A stretch of 64,000 nucleotides of DNA from Amphritea sp. (GTDB lineage Bacteria > Pseudomonadota > Gammaproteobacteria > Pseudomonadales > Balneatricaceae), in NCBI RefSeq assembly GCF_016744155.1, contig NZ_JADGEW010000001.1, positions 363,714 through 427,713 on the forward strand, read 5' to 3'. The notes under the pieces were generated by a model. It was given only the letters and a program-made list of their open reading frames with translations. It did not search any database and was not told the DNA's origin. Of the stretch, positions 56,898-64,000 are shown piece by piece. How positions within the stretch are numbered: position 1 is the first letter of the stretch; each line of letters begins with the position of its first letter. The translations under genes were made by a program, and so were the position numbers.

Positions 56898-58172
56898 TTA
56901 CTTAGCGGCTTGCAGTGCCTGGTCCAGATCGGCCATCAGGTCATCGATATGCTCGATGCCGATAGACAGGCGAACCATGTCAGGGCTAACGCCAGCTGAT
57001 TTCAGCTCTTCATCGTTCAGCTGACGGTGAGTCGTTTCAGCTGGAATAGAGGCCAGTGACTTACAGTCACCGATGTTAACCAGACGCACGAAGATGTTAA
57101 GTGCATCGTAGAACTTAATGGTGGCTTCGCGACCAGCTGTCAGGCCAAAGCTGAGAATGCCGGATGCTTTGCCGTTCATATATTTCTTCGCCAGGGCGTT
57201 ATCCTTGTGGCTTTCCAGGCCGGCATAGTTCACCCAGGAGACCTGATCATGGTTTTCCAGATACTCTGCAATCTTCTGGGTGTTCTCGCAAATACGCTCC
57301 ATCCGCAGGCTCAAAGTTTCAATACCTTGAATCAGCAGGAAAGCGTTCATTGGAGAGAGTGCTGCGCCGGTATTACGCAGAGGCACTACCCGACAGCGTC
57401 CGATGAATGCGGCGGGGCCAAATGCATCGGTATAAACAACGCCGTGATAAGACACATCAGGGGTGTTTAGTAGTGGGAAACGGTCAGCGTGATCGGCCCA
57501 GGGGAAGTTGCCGGAATCAACAATGACACCGCCGATAGAGTTGCCATGGCCGCCGATATACTTAGTTGCCGCCTGAATGACGATATCAGCGCCGTGCTCA
57601 ATCGGACGCCATAGTGCTGGGCTGGCAACAGTGCTGTCAACGATCAGTGGCAGACCATGCTTGTGGGCCAGTTTGGCCAACGTTTCAATGTCAGCAATAC
57701 CGCCGGAAGGGTTGCCGATGGATTCACAGAAAATTGCGCGGGTGCGGTCGTTTATCTGCGCTTCCATAGCGGCAAAGTCGTCTTTGTTAGCGAAGCGTAC
57801 TTCGATACCCTGGCGTGGTAATGTGTGAGCGAACAGATTGTAAGTGCCGCCGTACAGCTCGCTGGTCGCGATGATGTTATCGCCGACTTCTGCGATAGTC
57901 TGAATCGCGTAAGTAATGGCCGCCATACCTGAGGCAACTGCCAGAGCAGCAACGCCGCCCTCCATCGCTGCTACGCGCTGTTCCAGTACGTCGGTGGTCG
58001 GGTTCATGATGCGGGTGTAGATGTTGCCTGGTACCTTCAGATCAAACAGGTCGGCGCCGTGCTGCGCGTTGTCGAATGCGTATGACGCGGTCTGATAGAT
58101 AGGTACAGCGACCGCTTTGGTGGTTTCTTCCGGGCTGTAACCGCCATGTACGGCAATGGTTTCCAGTTTCAT
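56898..58172 (-). CDS. metY: O-acetylhomoserine sulfhydrylase (MetY)
   Basis: The 424-residue PLP enzyme of the Cys/Met metabolism family starts MKLETIAVHGGYSPEETTKA. It has IYTRIMNPTTDVLEQRVAAM and the PLP lysine in IQAATKYIGGHGNSIGGVIV. The MetY-specific long form (about 425 residues against about 390 for MetB/MetZ) has the DAFGPAAFIGRCRVVPLRNTG type insert. It makes homocysteine directly from O-acetylhomoserine and sulfide. It is transcribed alone. Confidence 0.95.
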   Translation of the reverse strand: MKLETIAVHGGYSPEETTKAVAVPIYQTASYAFDNAQHGADLFDLKVPGNIYTRIMNPTTDVLEQRVAAMEGGVAALAVASGMAAITYAIQTIAEVGDNIIATSELYGGTYNLFAHTLPRQGIEVRFANKDDFAAMEAQINDRTRAIFCESIGNPSGGIADIETLAKLAHKHGLPLIVDSTVASPALWRPIEHGADIVIQAATKYIGGHGNSIGGVIVDSGNFPWADHADRFPLLNTPDVSYHGVVYTDAFGPAAFIGRCRVVPLRNTGAALSPMNAFLLIQGIETLSLRMERICENTQKIAEYLENHDQVSWVNYAGLESHKDNALAKKYMNGKASGILSFGLTAGREATIKFYDALNIFVRLVNIGDCKSLASIPAETTHRQLNDEELKSAGVSPDMVRLSIGIEHIDDLMADLDQALQAAK

Positions 58173-58273
58173 CTGAAGTTCCTCATGAGAAATATGATAC
58201 GTTAGTTTTCGTTCTTATATATATTACGTAGCGCTCGATTGTAGCTCTTCAGGAGAAGAAATAAAGTTCTCTT

Positions 58274-58303
58274 TTGTTCAAGGAGAGATAGTTCCGCTAG
58301 AAT
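58274..58303 (+). promoter_or_regulatory. Probable sigma-70 promoter of radA
   Basis: TTGTTC (58274-58279), 18 bases and TAGAAT (58298-58303) lie just upstream of radA, with GGAGAG before its ATG. Confidence 0.45.
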
Positions 58304-58330
58304 GCGCTGATACACCCACAGGAGAGTTCG

Positions 58331-59704
58331 ATGGCGAAGGCGAAGAGTGCGTATGTCTGTAATGACTGCGGTGCAGATTATTCCAAGTGGCAGGGGCAAT
58401 GTACCGCCTGTAATGCGTGGAATACCCTGACTGAGATTCGTCTTAGCAGTGCTAAAGCAAGTAGTGCACGGGGCGCCCGATATGAGGGCTATGCCGGTGC
58501 AGGTAATGTGGCCAAGGTGCAGGACCTATCTGAGGTTAACCTTGACGAAATGCCGCGGTTTGCCTCTGGCTCCAGTGAGCTTGACCGGGTGCTGGGTGGT
58601 GGATTGGTTCCGGGTTCCGCCATTCTGATCGGTGGTCATCCCGGTGCAGGTAAAAGCACCCTGTTACTGCAGACGATGTGTAGTCTGGCTCAGCGGATGT
58701 CAGCACTTTATGTCACTGGAGAGGAGTCTTTGCAGCAAGTGGCCTTGCGTGCACAACGGCTGGGTGTGAATAGTAATAATCTAAAAATGCTATCTGAAAC
58801 CAGTGTTGAGCAGATCTGCACTACTGCTGAGCAGCTTAAACCTAAAGTCTTGGTGGTTGATTCTATACAAGTTATGCATGTCGACGATGTGCAATCGGCG
58901 CCGGGTAGTGTGTCGCAGGTGCGAGAAGCGGCTGCATATCTGACCCGGTTCGCTAAGCAGACGGGGACGGTGTTGTTTTTGGTAGGACATGTAACTAAAG
59001 ATGGCTCACTGGCAGGTCCGAAAGTGCTGGAGCATATGATCGATTGTTCACTGCAATTGGAGGGCGACAGTGATGGACGTTTCCGTACCTTGCGGAGTCA
59101 TAAAAATCGCTTCGGTGCAGTCAATGAGTTGGGTGTCTTTGCTATGCTGGAGCAGGGGCTGAAAGAGGTAAAAAACCCTAGTTCCATATTCCTTAATCGC
59201 GGTGAGGTACCAAGTCCGGGAAGTCTGGTTATGGTTGTTTGGGAGGGAACCCGGCCGTTACTGGTGGAGGTTCAGGCGCTGGTGGATGAAAGTCATATGA
59301 ATAACCCGCGACGTGTCGCGGTTGGTTTAGACCATAATCGATTGGCGATGTTGTTGGCAGTATTGCATCGCCACGGCGGCTTACAAACCGGCGATCAGGA
59401 TGTGTTTGTTAACGTTGTTGGTGGTGTCAAAGTACTAGAAACCAGTGCCGATCTGGCACTTTTACTGTCGGTTGTATCAAGCTTTCGTGACCGGGCACTG
59501 CCGCAGGATCTGATTGTTTTTGGTGAGGTAGGGTTGTCAGGTGAAATCCGTCCCGTACCTAATGGTCAGGAGCGAATTAAAGAGGCGGCTAAGCATGGTT
59601 TCCGACGGGCGATCGTGCCTAAAGCGAATGTGCCGAAACAGTCTCTGGAAGGTATGACGGTGATAGGCGTGAGTCAGCTAGCCGAGGCGCTGGAGGCGCT
59701 GTAA
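58331..59704 (+). CDS. radA: DNA repair protein RadA
   Basis: The 457-residue protein has an N-terminal zinc finger (C10, C13, C24, C27), a RecA-like ATPase with Walker A GGHPGAGKST (101-110), the RadA-specific KNRFG motif (RSHKNRFGAVNELGVF) and a C-terminal Lon-like domain (SADLALLLSVVSSFRDRALP, VFGEVGLSGEIRPV). It acts in branch migration during recombination repair. It is convergent with the PilZ gene, with only three bases between them. Confidence 0.96.
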   Translation: MAKAKSAYVCNDCGADYSKWQGQCTACNAWNTLTEIRLSSAKASSARGARYEGYAGAGNVAKVQDLSEVNLDEMPRFASGSSELDRVLGGGLVPGSAILIGGHPGAGKSTLLLQTMCSLAQRMSALYVTGEESLQQVALRAQRLGVNSNNLKMLSETSVEQICTTAEQLKPKVLVVDSIQVMHVDDVQSAPGSVSQVREAAAYLTRFAKQTGTVLFLVGHVTKDGSLAGPKVLEHMIDCSLQLEGDSDGRFRTLRSHKNRFGAVNELGVFAMLEQGLKEVKNPSSIFLNRGEVPSPGSLVMVVWEGTRPLLVEVQALVDESHMNNPRRVAVGLDHNRLAMLLAVLHRHGGLQTGDQDVFVNVVGGVKVLETSADLALLLSVVSSFRDRALPQDLIVFGEVGLSGEIRPVPNGQERIKEAAKHGFRRAIVPKANVPKQSLEGMTVIGVSQLAEALEAL

Positions 59705-59707
59705 GAA

Positions 59708-60067
59708 TTATTTTGCGGTCAGGTGTTCCAGCTCGCGTTCCAGCAGGTCTTCGTTGCCCAGGTTCAGTTCTACCAGGCGGCGAAGGTGCGAAATACTGTC
59801 GATATCCATATTCTGAGCCTCAAAGCCCAGATACTCCCCCAGTTGGTGGCGTAAAATTACCGGCATGCGGATGATGATGTCGTCACTCAGTTTGAGAACC
59901 AGATCCGCGCTTTCGCCAACTTTCAGCATAGGGGTGATGATAACTGAGGTGAGTGCACCGCGAAAAGAGATGTCAATGAGATTCACAGGCCAGCTACAGG
60001 CTTCTGTTTGTACTTCACAGTCTGCATCAAAGGTTATTCGCTGAAAACGGCGCCGTTCTTCAGACAT
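59708..60067 (-). CDS. PilZ-domain protein
   Basis: The 119-residue protein starts with the c-di-GMP-binding RxxxR motif (EERRRFQRITFDADCEV) and continues to the second motif in LIDISFRGALT (the D/NxSxxG site), so it should bind cyclic di-GMP. It is a single PilZ domain, probably an adaptor for motility or surface attachment; no partner is encoded next to it. Its 3' end almost touches the radA stop. Confidence 0.9.
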   Translation of the reverse strand: MSEERRRFQRITFDADCEVQTEACSWPVNLIDISFRGALTSVIITPMLKVGESADLVLKLSDDIIIRMPVILRHQLGEYLGFEAQNMDIDSISHLRRLVELNLGNEDLLERELEHLTAK

Positions 60068-60173
60068 CTTTGTTCTCCTTATCCTAAATTGACAGTTGGC
60101 TGCGGCAACTGCCCTTCAGTTTAGAGCATATTGCTCGCTCAGAACATCTCTAGGGCTACCCAGTCTGTGGAAT

Positions 60174-60203
60174 AAAAAAACCGGCCCTCAAGGCCGGTTT
60201 TTT
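60174..60203. terminator. Intrinsic terminator of ettA
   Basis: AAAAAAACCGGCC-CTCAA-GGCCGGTTTTTT lies 24 bases past the minus-strand ettA stop and is symmetric. Confidence 0.93.
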
Positions 60204-60226
60204 ATAATACAGCGGATGCTGAGTTG

Positions 60227-61888
60227 TTACTTGGCGATGCGCTTGTATTTGATTCGCTCAGGCTGGTGGTCTTTACCGTGACGCTTCTTATAATCTTCTG
60301 CGTATTCAGTATAGTTGCCCTCAAAGAACGCAACTTTAGATTCGCCTTCATAAGCCAGCATGTGGGTACATACCCGATCCAGAAACCAGCGGTCGTGAGA
60401 GATTACTACCGCGCAACCAGGGAATGCCAGTAGTGCTTCTTCCAGTGCGCGCAGGGTTTCTACGTCAAGGTCGTTAGTCGGCTCGTCGAGTAACAGAACG
60501 TTACCGCCCTCTTTCAGCAGTTTGGCCATATGCAGGCGGTTACGTTCACCACCAGAGAGATCCTTAACAAACTTCTGCTGGTCTGAACCTTTGAAGTTGA
60601 AACGTCCACAATAGGCGCGAGATGAGGAGGTATAGTTACCGACAACAATATTGTCCTGGCCATCAGAGATCTCTTCCCAGACAGTCTTTTCCCCGGCAAG
60701 GTTGCGGCTCTGGTCAACATAGGCCAGTTTCACTGTTTCGCCTATCTCAATGCTACCCGAATCAGGTGTTTCCTCTCCCGTGATCATCTTGAAGAGTGTC
60801 GATTTACCCGCGCCGTTACCACCGATAATGCCGACGATAGCGCCCTGAGGAATGCTCAGAGAAAGATCTTCAAACAGTACCTTATCGCCAAAAGATTTGG
60901 TGACATTGTCCAGTACTATTACCTTTTCGCCCAAGCGAGGTCCTGGTGGAATGTAGATCTCGGAGGTTTCATTGCGAGTTTGGAACTCCCGGGAGTTCAT
61001 CTCTTCAAACTGACGCAGGCGGGCTTTGGATTTAGCCTGGCGTCCTTTCTGGCCCTGACGTACCCATTCCAGCTCGGCGTTAACTGCTTTGTGATGTGCC
61101 GCTTCCTGCTTGGATTCCATCTGCAGGCGGTTCTCTTTCTGTTCCAGCCAGCTGGAGTAGTTGCCCTCGTATGGAATACCGCGGCCCCTATCCAATTCCA
61201 GGATCCATCCGGCAGCGTTATCCAGGAAGTAACGGTCGTGGGTGATTGCCACAACAGTACCCGGATATTCCTGTAGGAATCGCTCAATCCAGGCGATTGA
61301 TTCAGCATCAAGGTGGTTGGTTGGCTCATCCAGTAGCAGCATGTCAGGTTTGTCGAGCAACAGGCGGCAAAGGGCTACCCGGCGTCGTTCTCCGCCTGAC
61401 AGGTTTTTGATGTCGGCATCCCAGGGCGGCAGGCGCATCGCATCAGCCGCGCGTTCCAGCATCGTGTCCAGATTATGGCCATCTTTTGCTGAGATCAGAT
61501 CTTCAAAGCGAGCCTGTTTTTTTGCTAGCTCATCAAAGTCTGCATCGGGCTCTGCGTAGGCGGCATAAACCGCCTCAAGGCCATCCAACGCTTCTTTAAC
61601 ATCAGAAACGGCTTCTTCTACAATCTCACGGACGGTTTTAGTCTCGTCCAGCTGAGGCTCCTGTGGAAGATAGCCGACGTTGATTCCGGGCATCGGGCGG
61701 GCTTCGCCGATGTATTCCTTGTCTTCACCGGCCATGATTTTAAGTAGGGAGGACTTACCGGAACCGTTTAGACCCAGAACACCAATTTTGGCACCCGGGA
61801 AGAACGATAGGGAGATGTCCTTAAGAATTTCTCGCTTGGGAGGCACTACTTTGCCAACCCGATTCATGCTGTAAACGTACTGAGCCAT
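60227..61888 (-). CDS. ettA: Energy-dependent translational throttle protein EttA (ABC-F)
   Basis: The 553-residue protein has two ABC domains without membrane segments. Walker A sites are GLNGSGKSSLLKIMAG and GGNGAGKSTLFKMITG; signatures are LSGGERRRVALCRLLL and LSGGERNRLHMAKLL. The interdomain arm (about 240-310) is EttA-like, and the start MAQYVYSMNRVGKVVPPKRE is diagnostic. It binds the ribosomal E site and gates entry into elongation according to energy state. It is transcribed alone. Confidence 0.97.
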   Translation of the reverse strand: MAQYVYSMNRVGKVVPPKREILKDISLSFFPGAKIGVLGLNGSGKSSLLKIMAGEDKEYIGEARPMPGINVGYLPQEPQLDETKTVREIVEEAVSDVKEALDGLEAVYAAYAEPDADFDELAKKQARFEDLISAKDGHNLDTMLERAADAMRLPPWDADIKNLSGGERRRVALCRLLLDKPDMLLLDEPTNHLDAESIAWIERFLQEYPGTVVAITHDRYFLDNAAGWILELDRGRGIPYEGNYSSWLEQKENRLQMESKQEAAHHKAVNAELEWVRQGQKGRQAKSKARLRQFEEMNSREFQTRNETSEIYIPPGPRLGEKVIVLDNVTKSFGDKVLFEDLSLSIPQGAIVGIIGGNGAGKSTLFKMITGEETPDSGSIEIGETVKLAYVDQSRNLAGEKTVWEEISDGQDNIVVGNYTSSSRAYCGRFNFKGSDQQKFVKDLSGGERNRLHMAKLLKEGGNVLLLDEPTNDLDVETLRALEEALLAFPGCAVVISHDRWFLDRVCTHMLAYEGESKVAFFEGNYTEYAEDYKKRHGKDHQPERIKYKRIAK

Positions 61889-62148
61889 TACACAACCTGT
61901 TAACTGTTATCTCGAAACTGCGCATATCTTAGCCCCACAGAGACATTATTGCCATTTGATATAGGGTTAAAACTTCATATGTATGAATGGTGAATGCCGC
62001 TTTATTGACGTGTTTATGCTTGTATCAGCATAGCGAACCTGATGCTGTTGCTGTTCAGATTGCTAAGGCGGATGAAAATAAACTCTTTATGAGTGAGATT
62101 CTCAATGAACTGATTCAGTTTCAAGTGCGCTTTGTATATAAATTCGAC

Positions 62149-62209
62149 TATAATACGCGGCTTTTCCAAGGCCCGGAATATAGGCGCTGTAATGGTGTTT
62201 GTCGGGCCT
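62149..62209 (+). promoter_or_regulatory. glyA promoter (-10) and leader stem-loop
   Basis: TATAAT at 62149-62154 is a strong -10 without a clear -35 (TGCGCT at 17 bases). About eight bases past the expected transcript start, AGGCCCG (62169-62175) pairs perfectly with CGGGCCT (62203-62209) around a 27-base loop in the untranslated leader. The rest of the 61889-62237 gap shows no convincing gene; a short open frame at 61987 lacks a ribosome site. Confidence 0.55.
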
Positions 62210-62237
62210 GTGCAAATCTCAACCTTGGGGACCGTTA

Positions 62238-63494
62238 ATGTTTAGCAAAGAGATGACTATCGCTGATTTTGATCCGGATCTATATGCTGCGATGCAGGCT
62301 GAGGCCACGCGTCAGGAAGAGCATATTGAACTGATCGCTTCCGAAAACTACACCAGCCCTCGGGTAATGGAAGCTCAGGGTTCTGAGCTGACCAATAAGT
62401 ACGCGGAAGGCTATCCTAATAAGCGTTACTACGGTGGTTGTGAACACGTAGATATCGTTGAGCAGTTGGCGATCGACCGTGCTAAAGAGTTGTTTGGTGC
62501 GACCTACGCGAACGTTCAGCCACACTCCGGTTCTCAGGCAAACGCAGCTGTTTATATGGCGCTTTGTCAGCCAGGCGATACTGTTCTGGGTATGAGTTTG
62601 GCGCACGGTGGTCATTTGACTCACGGTTCCGCTGTTAGCTTCTCCGGTCGTATCTACAAGGCGGTTCAGTATGGATTGAATGCTGAAACTGGCGAGATCG
62701 ATTACGATGAAGTTGAACGTCTGGCGCTGGAGCACCGGCCAAAAATGATCGTCGCAGGCTTCTCTGCATACTCACGTATCGTTGATTGGCAGCGTTTCCG
62801 CGATGTTGCGGATAAAGTTGGCGCGTTCCTGTTTGTTGATATGGCGCACGTTGCTGGACTGGTTGCTGCTGGTGTATACCCAAGCCCACTGTCTGTAGCC
62901 GATGTTGTAACTACAACAACGCATAAAACATTAGGTGGCCCACGTGGTGGTCTGATTCTGTCGGCAACCGCCGATGAAGAGCTGCAGAAGAAACTGAACT
63001 TCGCTGTATTTCCTGAATCCCAGGGCGGCCCTTTGATGCATGTTATCGCGGCTAAAGCGGTTTGCTTCAAAGAAGCGATGGAAGATGAGTGGAAAGAGTA
63101 TCAGGCTCAGGTTGTTAAAAATGCTCGCGTAATGGCCGGCGTCTTTATGGACCGTGGGATCAAAATCGTTTCAGAAGGTACTGATGACCATCTGTTCCTG
63201 GTCGACCTGATCGGTAAAGAGTACACAGGTAAAGATGCTGATGCGGCTCTGGGTCAGGCGAATATCACAGTTAATAAGAACTCTGTACCAAACGATCCAC
63301 GCTCTCCGTTTGTTACTTCAGGTCTGCGTATTGGTACTCCAGCGATTACTCGTCGAGGCTTCAAAGAGGCGGAAGCTGAACAGCTGACTAACTGGATCTG
63401 CGATGTGTTGGATAATATTGATAACCAGGATGTAATTAATACAGTGAAACAGAACGTTCTGGATATCTGTGCCCGCTTCCCGGTTTATAAGTAA
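62238..63494 (+). CDS. glyA: Serine hydroxymethyltransferase
   Basis: The 418-residue protein starts [20 protein letters not shown] at ATG 62238, preceded by GGGGA. It has [40 protein letters not shown], the PLP lysine in [16 protein letters not shown] and [16 protein letters not shown]. It interconverts serine and glycine with tetrahydrofolate, supplying one-carbon units. The ORF continues 13 codons upstream through the leader stem-loop, which I exclude. nrdR follows after a terminator. Confidence 0.97.
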   Translation: MFSKEMTIADFDPDLYAAMQAEATRQEEHIELIASENYTSPRVMEAQGSELTNKYAEGYPNKRYYGGCEHVDIVEQLAIDRAKELFGATYANVQPHSGSQANAAVYMALCQPGDTVLGMSLAHGGHLTHGSAVSFSGRIYKAVQYGLNAETGEIDYDEVERLALEHRPKMIVAGFSAYSRIVDWQRFRDVADKVGAFLFVDMAHVAGLVAAGVYPSPLSVADVVTTTTHKTLGGPRGGLILSATADEELQKKLNFAVFPESQGGPLMHVIAAKAVCFKEAMEDEWKEYQAQVVKNARVMAGVFMDRGIKIVSEGTDDHLFLVDLIGKEYTGKDADAALGQANITVNKNSVPNDPRSPFVTSGLRIGTPAITRRGFKEAEAEQLTNWICDVLDNIDNQDVINTVKQNVLDICARFPVYK

Positions 63495-63536
63495 ACCGTT
63501 ACAATAGAAACTGTTTTACAGATCAGTTTCACTATC

Positions 63537-63560
63537 GGGGCGCCATGTGCGCCCCGGTTG
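63537..63560 (+). terminator. Probable terminator of glyA
   Basis: GGGGCGC-CATGT-GCGCCCC (63537-63555) forms a strong stem, followed by GGTTGTTT, a weak T-tract. Some read-through into nrdR is possible. A second small stem GAAACTG/CAGTTTC lies at 63507-63530. Confidence 0.6.
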
Positions 63561-63596
63561 TTTATATAAATGCTTTGAAAAAAGTCTTTATATAAA
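63561..63596. promoter_or_regulatory. Pair of TTTATATAAA palindromes before nrdR
   Basis: Two identical 10-base palindromes at 63561-63570 and 63587-63596 are spaced 26 bases centre to centre. They lie in the promoter region of nrdR. They do not match the NrdR-box consensus well enough to be called one. Confidence 0.4.
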
Positions 63597-63668
63597 CACT
63601 ATTTTTAAGCATTAACGTAAACGCTTTTTTATAGCTGTTATAGCAGCTACGCTCTTTGAGGATGATAT

Positions 63669-64000
63669 ATGTACTGTCCGTTCTGTAATGCCCATGAAAC
63701 CAAGGTGGTGGACTCACGCCTGGTGGCAGAAGGGCAACAGATTCGCCGGCGTCGCGAATGTATCACCTGTCATGAGCGGTTTACCACCTATGAAACTGCC
63801 GAACTTCTGATGCCCCGCCTGATCAAAGCGGATGGCACTCGCCAACCTTTCGATGAAGATAAGCTACGCGCCGGAATTCAGCGCGCAGTAGAAAAACGTC
63901 CAGTCAGCGTAGAAGATATCGAAGCCTGCATCAGCCGTATCAAACAGCATCTGCGTGCAACGGGCGAGCGAGAGTTGCCTTCCCGTACAGTAGGTGAAGA
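63669..64000 (+). CDS. nrdR: Transcriptional repressor NrdR (N-terminal part, cut by window edge)
   Basis: The first 110 codons are present (usual length about 150). There is an N-terminal zinc ribbon (C3, C6, C31, C34: [27 protein letters not shown]) and the ATP-cone domain ([20 protein letters not shown]), which senses ATP/dATP. NrdR represses ribonucleotide reductase genes. GAGGA at 63657-63661 supports ATG 63669. The order glyA-nrdR is common, often followed by ribD, which would lie just outside the window. Confidence 0.96.
   Translation, partial: MYCPFCNAHETKVVDSRLVAEGQQIRRRRECITCHERFTTYETAELLMPRLIKADGTRQPFDEDKLRAGIQRAVEKRPVSVEDIEACISRIKQHLRATGERELPSRTVGE

Noticed and set aside
61987-62238. 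83-codon frame upstream of glyA
   Set aside because: No ribosome site, and it overlaps the glyA promoter and leader stem-loop.

Overview
The window reads as the chromosome of a marine gammaproteobacterium close to Pseudomonas and the Oceanospirillales (Amphritea/Neptunomonas-like; this placement is inferred). The main reason is gene order. The blocks ubiE-ubiJ, DUF971-hslUV-ftsN-like-argS-priA-rpmE-malic enzyme and ponA/pilMNOPQ-aroKB-damX-gltBD-hemE follow the arrangement I know from Pseudomonas, and all products are of gammaproteobacterial type.

Region 1 (1-9100) looks accessory. It holds a truncated thiamine-diphosphate enzyme gene with a divergent Lrp regulator, a LysR/DUF1127 pair, a thioesterase/LysR pair, an FAD amine oxidase and an AT-rich KAP-type P-loop NTPase broken by a frameshift. 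Between these modules lie four co-oriented composite repeats beginning near 906, 2750, 4909 and 6857. In its fullest form each is made of a gene-end hairpin block, a REP-like palindrome, a structured core and an end hairpin. One internal stem of the core is kept in copy D with a completely different sequence from copies A and C. A piece resembling a tRNA 3' end (8925-8948) and an inverted copy of the gene-end block (9035-9084) mark the right edge.

Region 2 (9100-28600) holds housekeeping and metabolic genes: a parvulin, DbpA helicase, a sirtuin, a MocR/DJ-1 divergent pair, malate synthase G, a second thioesterase, a large mechanosensitive channel, an alpha/beta hydrolase, SerA, PpnP, a LysR/YnfM-type exporter pair, an FAH-family enzyme, HemJ, and ubiE-ubiJ without the usual ubiB.

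Region 3 (28700-56900) is the conserved core: proteolysis (HslUV behind a sigma-32-like promoter overlapped by a palindrome), translation (ArgS, RpmE), replication restart (PriA), malic enzyme, PBP1A, the type IV pilus assembly operon pilMNOPQ, aromatic amino acid synthesis (AroK, AroB), a DamX-like division protein, glutamate synthase and HemE.

Region 4 (56000-64000) carries carbonic anhydrase, MetY, RadA, a PilZ protein, EttA, GlyA behind a structured leader, and the start of nrdR, which runs off the right end. No rRNA, complete tRNA, CRISPR array or intact transposase gene was seen. Domain assignments are from reading the translated sequence; no database search was run.
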